NCBI RefSeq assembly: GCF_000368825.1
Contig: NZ_KB849719.1
Coordinates: 263,803-327,802 of the forward strand
Length of the DNA: 64,000 nt
Direction of reading: 5' to 3'
Source: Acinetobacter ursingii DSM 16037 = CIP 107286
GTDB taxonomy: Bacteria > Pseudomonadota > Gammaproteobacteria > Pseudomonadales > Moraxellaceae
Part shown: one piece after another, positions 34,473-45,212 of the stretch
How the letters are laid out: every line of letters begins with the position of its first letter
How positions within the stretch are numbered: position 1 is the first letter of the stretch
Notes under the pieces: model-generated
Told to the model about the DNA's origin: nothing
Databases searched by the model: none
Seen by the model: only the letters and a program-made list of their open reading frames with translations
Made by a program: the position numbers and the translations under genes

Positions 34473-34532
34473 ATTGGTTGATTTATGGTTGAGACAGATT
34501 TTTCAAAAAATTATAAAAGAAAGAGAGATAAA

Positions 34533-34910
34533 ATGCGTAAACAATACCATTTTCGGCAGGTTGGTCATGATACTTATATTTGGGATATACACCGACTGGT
34601 CGATTTGTCAAAAGATTTTAAAGTTAAAGAAATCTCATTAGATCAAATTTTGGAGCTAAATGAAGCGTATTGGTTTCCAGATGAATATCCAACTACACTG
34701 CAAATTCTTGAACATATTCAACTTATCGAACAGGCGGATTTAACCTATCCAATCATTCTAAGCGCTGATGGTCGAGTCATGGATGGTATGCATCGAGTGG
34801 CTAAGGCAAAACTACAGGGAGATTTGAAGATTCTCGCTGTACAATTTGAGAAAACGCCTGTACCTGATTTTATCAACGTTGATGAGGATGATTTAAACTA
34901 TGATGAATAA
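34533..34910 (+). CDS. ParB/sulfiredoxin-like single-domain protein
   Basis: 125 residues from ATG 34533, which has AGAGAG upstream; an ATG at 34485 lies inside the terminator T-run and has no ribosome site. The protein reads IWDIHRLVDLSKDFKVKEISLDQI, then the landmark YPIILSADGRVMDGMHRVAKA. That last phrase is like the nucleotide-binding motif of ParB-type domains (usually DGxHR). There is no DNA-binding helix-turn-helix and the C-terminus is acidic, so it is not a partition protein. The domain also occurs in small enzymes and toxin-antitoxin-like proteins; function unknown. Confidence 0.65.
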   Translation: MRKQYHFRQVGHDTYIWDIHRLVDLSKDFKVKEISLDQILELNEAYWFPDEYPTTLQILEHIQLIEQADLTYPIILSADGRVMDGMHRVAKAKLQGDLKILAVQFEKTPVPDFINVDEDDLNYDE

Positions 34911-35032
34911 GATGATGTATTGATTGTATTGAAGATTACACAACCCCAACATCTTTGATTAGACATTTAGCCTCGAATCTTTCTACAGTAAAGAAACTTT
35001 TATAGTCAAGAGAACTTGAGGAGAATAAAAAC

Positions 35033-35230
35033 ATGTTAGTCAGCGTAGAAGGTTTAGAGCAAGGTGCAATTGAAACGGAATTGAGTATTTTGCCAAGAAA
35101 AGGTGAAACAATTCGAGTTTTTTATGGACCAGATGCCGAAGTTGAAGGTGAAATTGAAAATGTTCATCACATTGTTAATCAACATGATGGTGGGCACAAA
35201 GTCATTATAAAAATAAAACCCAGCTATTAA
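35033..35230 (+). CDS. Small hypothetical protein, 65 residues
   Basis: A convincing small gene with GAGGAG nine bases before the ATG and its own terminator. The protein is acidic and probably all-beta: LVSVEGLEQGAIETELSI, then PRKGETIRVFYG, then VEGEIENVHHIV ending VIIKIKPSY. The pattern hints at an SH3- or S1-like small barrel, but I cannot assign a family. No signal peptide. It follows the ParB-like gene after 122 bases, so co-transcription is possible. Confidence 0.6.
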   Translation: MLVSVEGLEQGAIETELSILPRKGETIRVFYGPDAEVEGEIENVHHIVNQHDGGHKVIIKIKPSY

Positions 35231-35244
35231 GAGATAAACCTAAA

Positions 35245-35274
35245 AACCTAAAGTAAACGTACTTTAGGTTTTTA
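35245..35274. terminator. Bidirectional terminator
   Basis: AACCTAAAGTA (35245-35255), loop AACG, TACTTTAGGTT (35260-35270), then TTTT. Serves the 65-residue gene and the convergent tail-anchored protein gene. Confidence 0.85.
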
Positions 35275-35284
35275 TTCAAAATCG

Positions 35285-36328
35285 TTATAGACCAAAATAA
35301 TATGCGCAAGCGCAAATAATAATGGTCAGAATAATAAGTTTGATCACTCCCGATGAACCTACTTTATGATGTTGATGATCTTTAGAGGTAGATGGCTTTT
35401 TGTTTTGCGATAGCGTCTGTGCTTGAGGATCGAGAGGGGATACGATTTCGATAGGAGTGCGCTGTGCGGACTTATAATGATTGGCGATCTTTACAATCAG
35501 CTTGGCACTCAGGTCGTCCAGTTTCTGAGAAAAATTACGCAGATTAATCTGATCTTCAGGTGTAAGCATTTCACCAGATTCGCGATAAGGATGTTGACGT
35601 AACTGCTCAATAAAGTCTGACAAAGCTTCGGTACGATGCAAAAGTTCATGCGCAACATCGGCGGAATAATCTGTTGGAATAAGCGCTAGATATTGCATGT
35701 CCTGCAAAAGTGATCCATCTGGTTTTTGTACCAGTTTGGCATCGATTCCATAATAGGGTAAATCAAGATTTTGCGGTTCAACAAAATTTTGAGCGTACTT
35801 GCTGCGAAATAATTCATTTTCAATAAAGGTTTGAATTTCGTTCCAATCAGACTCTTTTAAATCGGCTTCAATTTTTTTGGATAACTTATCAGACAGATCA
35901 AAGCGCCAAAATGTTTCCTGATGCAAAGTTGACTGTTGTGAAGCTGGAATTTCAAAGTCATTGTCATTTAAGTACCATTCGGCAAGTTCTTTACCTAAGA
36001 TCCATGCGGTTTTTTTATTCTTTTCATGACTCACAATAAAATGGGCAAAGGGCAGTAGCTCCACATTGGCATTTGGATTTTGTTCATCAGTGAGTAATGT
36101 GGAAAGATGTAGACTAATGCGGTAAACACCTTGCTTTTTTAATCCTTCAAGCCAGACTTGAAAATGCTGTGCCAGCAGGTGCTGTGAACTCAGATCACGA
36201 AACTGAAAATAGTGCTGATAAAAAATAGAATGCTGTAACCAACGACTAAAACTGAGTTCATGGTTGAGATATTCATTGCCATAGGTGATTAGAGTAAGTT
36301 GTTGTTTCCAGATTTGATCAAGTGCCAT
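35285..36328 (-). CDS. Hypothetical tail-anchored protein, 347 residues
   Basis: I do not recognise the family. About 320 residues of soluble, mixed alpha-helical protein (for example GLKKQGVYRISLHLSTLL, FAHFIVSHEKNKKTAWILGK, HELLHRTEALSDFIEQL) are followed by a disordered Ser/Lys/His linker and a single C-terminal membrane helix, IKLIILTIIICACAYYFGL. No signal peptide, so the bulk should face the cytoplasm. It is divergent from pheS, with a 176-base gap. Frame and codon use look normal. Confidence 0.7.
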   Translation of the reverse strand: MALDQIWKQQLTLITYGNEYLNHELSFSRWLQHSIFYQHYFQFRDLSSQHLLAQHFQVWLEGLKKQGVYRISLHLSTLLTDEQNPNANVELLPFAHFIVSHEKNKKTAWILGKELAEWYLNDNDFEIPASQQSTLHQETFWRFDLSDKLSKKIEADLKESDWNEIQTFIENELFRSKYAQNFVEPQNLDLPYYGIDAKLVQKPDGSLLQDMQYLALIPTDYSADVAHELLHRTEALSDFIEQLRQHPYRESGEMLTPEDQINLRNFSQKLDDLSAKLIVKIANHYKSAQRTPIEIVSPLDPQAQTLSQNKKPSTSKDHQHHKVGSSGVIKLIILTIIICACAYYFGL

Positions 36329-36456
36329 AGTTCAGTTTTCTCATCTGTGCTGAATGCAATCTTATACGTTTTATAATTCGTATGACTAGAGGTCACTCGC
36401 ATTGAACAGCAATTTTCCTGCGTTTGATCTTCATCATTGTGTCTAAAAACTGTTAG

Positions 36457-37485
<1,029 letters not shown>

Positions 37486-37518
37486 ACATTTTTCAGGATT
37501 AAATAAGGTTTTATACAA

Positions 37519-39900
37519 ATGAAAATTAGCGAAAACTGGTTACGCACTTGGGTGAATCCAGCGATTGATAGTGAAACTCTGGCTGATCAACTGACCATGC
37601 TGGGTCTGGAAGTCGATGAACTTGCACCTGTTGCCAAGCCATTTACTGGTGTGGTTGTCGGTGAAGTACTTACGGTTGAGCAGCATCCAGATGCAGATCG
37701 CCTACGTGTCACCAAGGTCAATATTGGTTCAGGCGAAGCTTTACAAATTGTGTGTGGCGCGCCCAATGTACGTGTAGGCATGAAAGCACCTGTTGCCACC
37801 ATTGGCGCAGTATTGCCAGGCGATTTTAAAATTAAAAAAGGCAAACTGCGCGGGGTTGAATCTCAAGGCATGCTGTGTGGTGCTTCAGAAATTGATCTGG
37901 AAGACAAAATCGACGGTTTACTTGAGTTGCCTGATGATGCACCAGTGGGTGTCAATGTTCGTGATTACTTAAAACTTGATGACAACGTCATTGATATTAG
38001 CATCACGCCGAACCGTGGTGACTGTTTTAGTATTCGTGGAATTGCCCGTGAAATTGGTGTGATCAATCAGTTGCCTGTTACTCAGCCTGAGATTCAAGCG
38101 ATTGCAGCAAACATTACTGAGCAAAAACAAGTTCAATTGACCACTGATGGCGCACCGCGCTATTTAGGCCGTGTTGTCAAAAATGTCAATGTCAAAGCAG
38201 CGACACCTGCTTGGATGGAACAAGCTTTAGCACGTTCAGGGATTCGTACCCATAGCATTTTGGTCGATATTACCAATTATGTGTTGATGGAATTGGGTCA
38301 GCCGATGCATGCCTTTGATTTGGCAAAATTGCAAGGCGATATTCAGGTCCGTCAAGCTCAGCCTCAAGAAAAATTGATGCTATTGAACGAACAGGAAGTT
38401 GAACTCAATCCTGAGATTATGGTCATAGCGGATGATGTCAAAGTATTGGCGATTGCAGGGATCATGGGCGGTCTTGAAACTAGTGTAACTGATGACACAC
38501 AAGATATTTTCCTTGAAAGCGCATTCTTTGCCCCACTTGCAATCGCAGGTCGTGCACGTCGTTTTGGTTTGCATACAGATTCTTCACAACGTTATGAACG
38601 TGGTGTCGATTTTGAATTACCAATGATCGCAATGGATCGTGCTTCACAGTTGATTCAACAATATGCAGGCGGAGAGTTTGGTCCGATTACAGTAGCTGAA
38701 AAAACTGAGCGATTGCCACAACGTAACTCGATCGAACTCAATCAAGCACAGGTTGATGCCTTACTAGGTTACCAAGTATCGGCTGAGTTTATTGCAGATG
38801 CTCTAACGCGTCTAGGTTGTATAGTTACGGTTAAAGCGCAAGGGCAGTGGTCAGTTGTACCGCCATCACATCGTTACGATATGGCGATTTATCAGGACTT
38901 GATTGAAGAAGTTGCCCGTATTCATGGCTATGATAATATTCAGATTCGTTTGCCACAGATTGATGTGAAATTTAGTGCTTATCAAGATGGTTTTGAGCAA
39001 GATCAGTTACGTCAAACGATGGTCACACTGGGTTATCAAGAAGCGATTAGTTTTAGCTTTGCTGACTTAAAACTGGAAAAACAATTGAATCCAGCTGTTC
39101 ATCCGCTGGCATTGGCGAATCCAATTTCAAGTGATTTGGCGGTGATGCGTAGTACTTTACTGTCGAGTTTGATTCCGTGTGTACAATACAATTTAAATCG
39201 TCAACAAAATCGGGTACGTCTGTTCGAACTTGGTCTGCGTTTTGATTATCAAAATGCTCAGTCGATTCATGATTTAAAACAAATTCCGACTTTGGCGTTA
39301 ATTGCAGTGGGTTCACGTATTCCTGAACAATGGCATGCCAAAGCACAGCCTATGGATTTCTTTGATCTTAAAGGTGAAGTTGAGCAGATATTGGCAGCTG
39401 GGCGAGTGCAAGTTGATTATGTCCGTTCAGAACGCGCTTGGTTGCATCCGGGGCAATCTGCTGAGATTGTAGTAAATGGTCAATCGTTCGGATATTTGGG
39501 ACGTTTACATCCATCACTTGAAAATGATCTGGATTTAGGTGTAACTTGGGTAGCAGAATTAGATCAAAGTGCAGTTTTGCAATCTTATGTATCTAATTTT
39601 ACAGAATTATCACGTTTTCCATCGGTTCGACGTGATATTGCGCTGTTAATCAGTGATAATATAAATGTGAATGATATTCAGCAGTTAATTAAACAAACAG
39701 GTGGAGACCTTTTGGATTCTAGTTGGTTGTTTGATGTGTACACGGGTCAAGGTGTTGAACAAGGCAAGCGCTCTCTAGCATTTGCACTGTTATGGCAACA
39801 TCCTTCACGTACGCTTGAAGATGCTGAAATTAAATCTGGTATGGATCAAATTATAGAAGTGTTAGAAAACACTTATCAAGCGACATTGAGGGCCTCATGA
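37519..39900 (+). CDS. pheT: Phenylalanine-tRNA ligase beta subunit
   Basis: 793 residues, normal length. Domains in order: N-terminal region, tRNA-binding EMAP-like domain with [19 protein letters not shown] (residues ~40-150), B3/B4 editing domain, B5 domains, the catalytic-like core with [12 protein letters not shown], and the C-terminal FDX-ACB domain ([16 protein letters not shown] to the end), which binds the anticodon stem. It overlaps ihfA by four bases (ATGA), so IHF alpha is translationally coupled to it, as in enterics. Confidence 0.97.
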   Translation: MKISENWLRTWVNPAIDSETLADQLTMLGLEVDELAPVAKPFTGVVVGEVLTVEQHPDADRLRVTKVNIGSGEALQIVCGAPNVRVGMKAPVATIGAVLPGDFKIKKGKLRGVESQGMLCGASEIDLEDKIDGLLELPDDAPVGVNVRDYLKLDDNVIDISITPNRGDCFSIRGIAREIGVINQLPVTQPEIQAIAANITEQKQVQLTTDGAPRYLGRVVKNVNVKAATPAWMEQALARSGIRTHSILVDITNYVLMELGQPMHAFDLAKLQGDIQVRQAQPQEKLMLLNEQEVELNPEIMVIADDVKVLAIAGIMGGLETSVTDDTQDIFLESAFFAPLAIAGRARRFGLHTDSSQRYERGVDFELPMIAMDRASQLIQQYAGGEFGPITVAEKTERLPQRNSIELNQAQVDALLGYQVSAEFIADALTRLGCIVTVKAQGQWSVVPPSHRYDMAIYQDLIEEVARIHGYDNIQIRLPQIDVKFSAYQDGFEQDQLRQTMVTLGYQEAISFSFADLKLEKQLNPAVHPLALANPISSDLAVMRSTLLSSLIPCVQYNLNRQQNRVRLFELGLRFDYQNAQSIHDLKQIPTLALIAVGSRIPEQWHAKAQPMDFFDLKGEVEQILAAGRVQVDYVRSERAWLHPGQSAEIVVNGQSFGYLGRLHPSLENDLDLGVTWVAELDQSAVLQSYVSNFTELSRFPSVRRDIALLISDNINVNDIQQLIKQTGGDLLDSSWLFDVYTGQGVEQGKRSLAFALLWQHPSRTLEDAEIKSGMDQIIEVLENTYQATLRAS

Positions 39901-40190
39901 CAGCACTAACTAAAGCAGACATGGCGGATCATTTAAGTGAGCTCACGAGCTTAAATCGTCGTGAAGCAAAACAAATGGTTGAGTTGTTTTTCGACGAGAT
40001 TAGCCAAGCGCTCATCGCAGGTGAGCATGTGAAACTTTCGGGTTTTGGCAACTTTGAATTACGTGATAAACGTGAGCGCCCTGGGCGTAATCCTAAAACA
40101 GGAGAAGAAATTCCGATTTCTGCACGTCGTGTTGTGACTTTTAGAGCGGGTCAAAAATTTAGACAGCGCGTAGGAAATGAGCAGGATTAA
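39897..40190 (+). CDS. ihfA: Integration host factor subunit alpha
   Basis: 97 residues. IHF is a heterodimer that bends DNA sharply. The DNA-intercalating loop region is [21 protein letters not shown], and [14 protein letters not shown] precedes it. The ATG lies in the pheT stop region (ATGA), giving coupling. The partner ihfB is not in this window. Autoregulation is known in E. coli, but no clear IHF site was searched for here. A strong terminator follows. Confidence 0.95.
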   Translation: MTALTKADMADHLSELTSLNRREAKQMVELFFDEISQALIAGEHVKLSGFGNFELRDKRERPGRNPKTGEEIPISARRVVTFRAGQKFRQRVGNEQD

Positions 40191-40235
40191 ACTGTTCTAT
40201 TTCAGAGCTGTGTTTATTTGATTTTTCTTTTTTAT

Positions 40236-40266
40236 AAAATGGCAGGTTTAATCCTGCCATTTTTTA
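40236..40266 (+). terminator. Terminator of pheST-ihfA
   Basis: AAAATGGCAGG (40236-40246) pairs with CCTGCCATTTT (40253-40263), followed by T. Confidence 0.9.
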
Positions 40267-40547
40267 TGTCTAATTGGGTGATTTAGAAAATCCAGAAATT
40301 TACATATGACCTTTGATCACTTTATTTGCCGTTCTTATATATTTGAAGGTGTAGGCTGTTTGTTTGAAATTCGAGATAAAATTTACTCTGAACCTAATAC
40401 TTTTCATTAGATGACTCTAATATTGCAAAATCGATTTGAATGCACTATGCCTTGATTTTATTATAAAAAATAAAATAATAATGAACTGGTAAATAGAAAG
40501 GAAAAGGAGCTTATGGTTATGAAAATTATGATCCTAAGCAATAATAT
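40267..40547. other. AT-rich intergenic stretch before the heptamer repeat
   Basis: No gene recognised. A strong ribosome-site sequence AAAAGGAG (40502-40509) precedes ATG 40513 and ATG 40519, but the resulting frame has only 12 codons and stops with the TGA of the first heptamer repeat. Confidence 0.4.
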
Positions 40548-40616
40548 GTGAATCGTGAATCGTGAATCGTGAATCGTGAATCGTGAATCGTGAATCGTGA
40601 ATCGTGAATCGTGAAT
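40548..40616. repeat. Perfect heptanucleotide tandem repeat (GTGAATC)n
   Basis: Nine complete GTGAATC units run from 40548 to 40610, followed by a partial GTGAAT to 40616. All copies are identical. Another TGAATCA occurs at about 40632. The repeat lies between two terminators in a gene-free region. Such arrays change copy number by slippage. Read on the minus strand it is open in every frame (DSRFTIH repeats). Confidence 0.95.
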
Positions 40617-40645
40617 TTATTAATTTAATAGTGAATCATTTCTAA

Positions 40646-40677
40646 ATAAAAAAGAGAGCTAAAAAGCTCTCTTTTTT
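40646..40677 (-). terminator. Terminator of the Ala-rich lipoprotein gene
   Basis: AAAAAGAGAGCT (40649-40660), loop AAAA, AGCTCTCTTTTT (40665-40676); T-run follows on the minus strand. Confidence 0.9.
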
Positions 40678-40699
40678 GACACTAAATCTAGATACTAGA

Positions 40700-40996
40700 T
40701 TAGTGAGCAGCTTCTGATGCAGAAGCAGCAGCGTCAGTTGCAGCGCCAGCAGCGTCAGTTGCAGCAGCAGCAGCTGTGTCAGCAGCAGCAGCAGCGTCAG
40801 ATGCAGCAGCAGCAGCTTCTGGAGCAGAAACAGCAGCAGCGTCAGTTGCAGCAGCAGAAGCTTCAGATGCAGCAGCAGTAGCTTCAGATGCAGCAGCGTT
40901 AGCGTCAGCAGCAGCTTCTTCAGTTTTCTTTGCACAACCAACGAAAGCTAAAGTAGTAGCGATAGCAGCAGCAATAGCGATTTTCTTGAATAACAT
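40700..40996 (-). CDS. Ala-rich small lipoprotein (alanine-zipper type)
   Basis: 98 residues. A lipoprotein signal (MLFKKIAIAAAIATTLAFVGC) puts the lipidated Cys at residue 21. The mature part is almost entirely Ala with regularly spaced Ser, Thr, Asp and Glu (units such as ASEATAAASEASAAATDAA), predicting a long coiled helix of alanine-zipper kind, as in Lpp and OprI. It lacks the C-terminal Lys that links Braun lipoprotein to peptidoglycan and ends SEAAH. The DNA is correspondingly repetitive (GCA/GCT codons). It is probably abundant in the outer membrane; function is inferred only from resemblance. Confidence 0.8.
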   Translation of the reverse strand: MLFKKIAIAAAIATTLAFVGCAKKTEEAAADANAAASEATAAASEASAAATDAAAVSAPEAAAAASDAAAAADTAAAAATDAAGAATDAAASASEAAH

Positions 40997-41360
40997 GGCA
41001 TCACTCTCATAAATTTTGTGAGATTAAAAAAAACCGGTGTTAGCCTGTTTGTGCTTTAATTATTCCTAACGAAGCTAGGTAACAACGCATGGAGCAGTCT
41101 AACTGGTCTGGAAATATGCTATCATTGCCTATGATGAAATACTACTGCTGAACGATAAAATTAAGAGAAAAAAGCGATAAAATAGACGAATTATTAACAG
41201 AAAATAACAATCAAAAAGTCAGTTTATATTGGAGAAATAATTGTTAAGCCTCTAAAAGCTAAACGTTTTTTCTTTTTAATCTTGAAATTTATCATTTAAT
41301 AACACGGGGTTTAACATTAAATACCTACAATTGTATATTTATGTAAAAAATGTCAACCAA
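40997..41360. other. Intergenic region between rho and the lipoprotein gene
   Basis: About 360 AT-rich bases holding the promoter of the minus-strand lipoprotein gene. No ORF, RNA gene or repeat was recognised. Confidence 0.4.
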
Positions 41361-41388
41361 AACAAAAGGCTGCCATATGGGCAGCCTT
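41361..41388 (-). terminator. Terminator of rho
   Basis: AAGGCTGCC (41366-41374) pairs with GGCAGCCTT (41380-41388). On the minus strand it is followed by TTTTG. Confidence 0.8.
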
Positions 41389-41408
41389 GATATGAAATAA
41401 CAATGAAA

Positions 41409-42677
41409 TTAATTCGCTGCTTTTCGTTTCATCTGATCGAAGAAATCATCATTGGTTTTGGTTTCTTTCATACGATCAAGTAAGAATTCCATTGCAGCAA
41501 GCTCATCCATTGGATGCAGTAGTTTGCGTAGAATCCAGACTTTACGTAGGTTATCTTCATCCATCAAACGCTCTTCACGACGCGTACCAGATTTCTTGAT
41601 ATTCATTGCAGGGAAGACGCGTTTTTCGGCAATACGACGATCCAGTGTAATTTCCTGGTTACCTGTACCTTTGAATTCTTCGTAGATCACATCATCCATC
41701 TTACTGCCAGTTTCGATCAATGCAGTTGAAATGATGGTCAGTGAACCGCCTTCCTCAATGTTACGTGCTGCACCAAAGAAACGTTTTGGACGTTCGAGAG
41801 CATGCGCATCGACACCACCCGTTAACACTTTACCTGATGATGGAATCACCGTGTTATAGGCGCGAGCCAGACGAGTAATCGAGTCGAGTAGAATCACGAC
41901 ATCTTTTTTGTGCTCAACCAGACGTTTCGCCTTCTCAATCACCATTTCGGCAACTTGAACATGACGTGCAGGAGATTCATCAAAAGTGGAAGCCACGACC
42001 TCACCGCGAACGGTACGTTCCATTTCAGTGACTTCTTCTGGACGTTCGTCAATGAGTAGAACGATCAGGAAAACCTCTGGATTATTACGAACAATCGACT
42101 GTGCGATGTTTTGTAATAACATGGTTTTACCCGCTTTAGGTGGGGCAACAATGATGGAACGCTGGCCTTTACCAATTGGCGCAATAAGATCTACAACACG
42201 TGAGGTCAAATCTTCAGTGGTACCGTTACCAAGCTCCATGACCAGTTGCTCGGTTGGGAAAAGTGGCGTTAAGTTTTCAAAAAGAATTTTATTACGAGAG
42301 TTTTCAGGAGTGTCGTAGTTAATTTGGTTGACTTTTAACAGTGCAAAATAACGTTCACCTTCTTTTGGTGGGCGAATGGTTCCTGTAATCGTGTCACCTG
42401 TGCGCAAATTAAAACGACGAATTTGCGAAGGGCTGACATAGATGTCGTCTGGACCTGCAAGGTAAGAACCCGCAGCTGAACGTAAAAAACCAAAACCATC
42501 AGAGAGGATTTCGAGAACACCATCACCAAAGATTTCTTCACCGTTCATGGCGTGGCGTTTTAAGATGGCGAAAATAATATCTTGCTTACGGTTACGAGCC
42601 ATTCCTTCAAGGCCCATAAACTCAGCAATCTTAATGAGTTCGCCAATCGGTTTTTTCTTGAGTTCGGTTAAGTTCAT
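41409..42677 (-). CDS. rho: Transcription termination factor Rho
   Basis: 422 residues, standard length without inserts. The N-terminal domain begins [22 protein letters not shown], followed by the RNA-binding cold-shock-like fold ([18 protein letters not shown]). The ATPase has Walker A in [15 protein letters not shown] and Walker B in [17 protein letters not shown]. The Q-loop and R-loop region follows ([26 protein letters not shown]). Rho is a hexameric helicase ending transcription of untranslated RNA. It lies downstream of trxA on the same strand, as in many gammaproteobacteria, but a terminator at 42955-42987 separates them. Confidence 0.98.
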   Translation of the reverse strand: MNLTELKKKPIGELIKIAEFMGLEGMARNRKQDIIFAILKRHAMNGEEIFGDGVLEILSDGFGFLRSAAGSYLAGPDDIYVSPSQIRRFNLRTGDTITGTIRPPKEGERYFALLKVNQINYDTPENSRNKILFENLTPLFPTEQLVMELGNGTTEDLTSRVVDLIAPIGKGQRSIIVAPPKAGKTMLLQNIAQSIVRNNPEVFLIVLLIDERPEEVTEMERTVRGEVVASTFDESPARHVQVAEMVIEKAKRLVEHKKDVVILLDSITRLARAYNTVIPSSGKVLTGGVDAHALERPKRFFGAARNIEEGGSLTIISTALIETGSKMDDVIYEEFKGTGNQEITLDRRIAEKRVFPAMNIKKSGTRREERLMDEDNLRKVWILRKLLHPMDELAAMEFLLDRMKETKTNDDFFDQMKRKAAN

Positions 42678-42954
42678 AAGTGGTCAGATTGATAAGGAAA
42701 ATAAAGTTGGAGTCAAATAAGAGAAGCAAAAGTCAGCCGCAAGTTTCAAATGCGAAATATACGCACTTGCATAGTCACAAACGCAGAAGTCTGGTTGATT
42801 GTTTCGGTATGAAATATATGAAAACAATTGCTAGTGCCGAGCGGCGATCTTATGTTTTGTGTCTTGCTTTGTAAGAAGGCAGGTGAAGTGATTTTCCTTC
42901 AGCACTTCTTGCTCAAGAAATATAAGTCAGATCAGCGCATTTGTCAATTTTTCA
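42678..42954. other. rho upstream region
   Basis: About 280 bases upstream of rho, presumably its promoter and leader. In other bacteria the rho leader mediates autoregulation; I see no clear structure here. The small plus-strand ORF at 42680-42874 is judged spurious. Confidence 0.4.
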
Positions 42955-42987
42955 GCAAAAAAAATACGCTATTTGAAATAGCGTATT
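42955..42987 (-). terminator. Terminator of trxA
   Basis: AATACGCTA (42963-42971) pairs with TAGCGTATT (42979-42987); followed by eight T on the minus strand. Confidence 0.88.
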
Positions 42988-43013
42988 AGGGACTCGCATC
43001 GTTTGGCAAAAAC

Positions 43014-43340
43014 TTAGGTGTTTTCATCCAGGAATGCAGCAAGTTTAGAACGAGGTGCCGCACCTACTTGTTGAGCAACAACTTGACCGTCTTTGAACAA
43101 AAGTAGTGCAGGAATATTACGGATGTTGTACTTCACCGCAGTTTCTTCGCAAGAAGTCACATCTACTTTTACAATTTTTACTTTACCTTCGTATTCTTGA
43201 GACAAATCTTCAAGCACAGGCGCAATGGCTTTACATGGCGCACACCATGCTGCCCAGAAGTCAACCAGTACAGGCGTTTGTGAGTCTAGAACATCTGCTT
43301 GGAAATCAGCATCAGTGGTATTTACAATATTAGCAGACAT
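43014..43340 (-). CDS. trxA: Thioredoxin
   Basis: 108 residues, classical size. The active site is WCAPC with Cys33 and Cys36; the usual WCGPC has Gly at position 34 and here has Ala, a small change that may shift redox potential slightly. cis-Pro is in NIRNIPALLLF. It supplies electrons to reductases in the cytoplasm. It is divergent from ppx, with a 277-base gap. Confidence 0.96.
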   Translation of the reverse strand: MSANIVNTTDADFQADVLDSQTPVLVDFWAAWCAPCKAIAPVLEDLSQEYEGKVKIVKVDVTSCEETAVKYNIRNIPALLLFKDGQVVAQQVGAAPRSKLAAFLDENT

Positions 43341-43617
43341 AAGCTTGCTCCAAATCTTTTAAGAAATTTTTAGAAGGATAAGAACGTATCGGCATGAAGT
43401 ATTACATAGCCTTCTAGGTCAATGTAAGGGTTGTTTTACATTATTCAAGGATTCGATTAATTTGTCTAATAGATGTTGGCAATGCTGATCATCGTGACAA
43501 ACAATGCTAGATCGTCATTATTTTTATATAAAAGCAGCCAACTGATTGGCAAAAATGGCTTTTCAATTGCATGTATGTGAATTACTCTAAGCGACAATTC
43601 TGTAGGGGTTAGTTTCA

Positions 43618-45138
43618 ATGGCTGATTTTTTAATTGATGAAGAATTACTTGCTGCCATCGACATGGGATCGAACAGCTTCCATTTAGCCATTGCACGTGT
43701 AGATCATGGTGAAGTCAAAAAAGTCGCTTCAATGTCTGAAAAAGTGCAATTGGCGGCAGGCCTTGATGAAAATAAAAATTTGACCGAAGCCGCGCAACAG
43801 CGCGGTTTGGCGTGTCTGGCCCGTTTTGTCGGGCGTTTGGGTTCGGTACAGCCGAATCGTTTGCGGATTGTGGCAACTAATGCTTTGCGTCAGGCTAAAA
43901 ATGGTCATGAATTTATTCAAAAAGCAGCTGAAATATTACCTAAACCCATCGAAATTATTGCGGGTCGTGAAGAAGCTCGTTTAATTTATTTGGGCGTCTC
44001 GCATACCATGGCGAACGGTGGTCGCAGATTGGTGATTGATATTGGTGGTGGTTCAACAGAGCTGATTATTGGTGAAGAGTTTGAGCCAATTCAAACCGAA
44101 TCTTTACAAATGGGTTGTGTTGCCTATACCAAAGCTTTTTTTCCAGAAGGTGATATTAGCCCTAAAATTTTTGATAAGGCTGTCACAGCGGCACGTAAAG
44201 AATTATCTGCAATTGCCAATACCTATAAAGCTGAAGGATGGGACACTGTTGTTGGTTCTTCAGGCACTATCAAAGCGGCCAAGCAAATTATGGTCAATCT
44301 GGGCTTAAGCGATGAACAGGAAAATGTCACACGTGACGGTCTGGAAAAACTCAAAGATAAACTCCTCAAATTTAAGCATAGCGCCGAGATCGATTTTGAA
44401 GGTTTAAAAGACGATCGGCGAGCAGTTTTGCCAGCAGGCTTGGCGATTTTATATGCAGTTTTTGATGTTCTAAATATCGATAAACTCGCATATTCAGATG
44501 GTGCGCTACGTGAAGGGGTCATGTACGACTTACTTGGTCGTTTTAAGCATGAAGATATTCGTGATCGAAGCGTACAGGCACTAATGGGGCGCTATAATGC
44601 CGATTTAAAACAGGCAGAGCGGGTGGTCAATACCGCACAACAATTGTTTGATGATGTCGCGCAACAACTGGATTTAACCAACGAAGACAGTGATTTATTG
44701 CGCCGCGCAGCCTATTTACATGAAATAGGTTTAGCGATCAGTCACGGTGGTTATCATCGTCATGGTGCATACTTATTGCAACATTCGGACATTCCAGGCT
44801 TCTCACAAATTGACCAAAATCATCTATCTTTGTTGGTTGCCTATCATCGCCGCAAATTGCGTAATGACGCTAAACACGACGTTTTAAAAGGCGGCGGCAT
44901 CAAATTGGTCTATCTTTGCCTACTGCTACGTTTGGCTGTTTTACTCAATCACAGCCGAAGTGATCAGATGCTTCCTGCCATTGAATTGACAGTACTAAAT
45001 AGTCAACAATGGCAACTTAGTGTTTCTGGTGATGCAAAACAATGGCCGTTGCTGGTTGCCGATCTGCATGATGAGCAAGAGCAATTTAAGCATTGGGACA
45101 TTGAGTTGGATATTCAGTCGGAAAAATTTATCGATTAA
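43618..45138 (+). CDS. ppx: Exopolyphosphatase (Ppx/GppA family)
   Basis: 506 residues. It hydrolyses terminal phosphate from polyphosphate; GppA relatives also cleave pppGpp. The sugar-kinase-like fold has [17 protein letters not shown] (phosphate loop 1), [12 protein letters not shown], and [18 protein letters not shown]-terminal HD-type helical domain ([23 protein letters not shown]) matches the long Ppx form. It is not linked to ppk here. RBS is AGGGG. accA begins about 75 bases later, so it may share a transcript with accA-tilS-proC-yggT. Confidence 0.92.
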   Translation: MADFLIDEELLAAIDMGSNSFHLAIARVDHGEVKKVASMSEKVQLAAGLDENKNLTEAAQQRGLACLARFVGRLGSVQPNRLRIVATNALRQAKNGHEFIQKAAEILPKPIEIIAGREEARLIYLGVSHTMANGGRRLVIDIGGGSTELIIGEEFEPIQTESLQMGCVAYTKAFFPEGDISPKIFDKAVTAARKELSAIANTYKAEGWDTVVGSSGTIKAAKQIMVNLGLSDEQENVTRDGLEKLKDKLLKFKHSAEIDFEGLKDDRRAVLPAGLAILYAVFDVLNIDKLAYSDGALREGVMYDLLGRFKHEDIRDRSVQALMGRYNADLKQAERVVNTAQQLFDDVAQQLDLTNEDSDLLRRAAYLHEIGLAISHGGYHRHGAYLLQHSDIPGFSQIDQNHLSLLVAYHRRKLRNDAKHDVLKGGGIKLVYLCLLLRLAVLLNHSRSDQMLPAIELTVLNSQQWQLSVSGDAKQWPLLVADLHDEQEQFKHWDIELDIQSEKFID

Positions 45139-45212
45139 CTCGACTTGGTTGGGCGATTGAGCATGTGCAATATGCCATCAATACGCCCCAATTTAGGGAT
45201 AATACTCGACTT

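Noticed and set aside
40548..40616. CRISPR array
   Set aside because: Units are 7 bases, contiguous, without spacers, and no cas genes are near.
40776..41012. Plus-strand Ala/Ser-rich ORF opposite the small lipoprotein gene
   Set aside because: It is the mirror of the GCA/GCT-rich lipoprotein codons; the minus-strand frame has a lipobox, a ribosome region and a terminator.
42680..42874. Small plus-strand ORF upstream of rho
   Set aside because: No ribosome site, composition not protein-like, lies in the rho promoter/leader.
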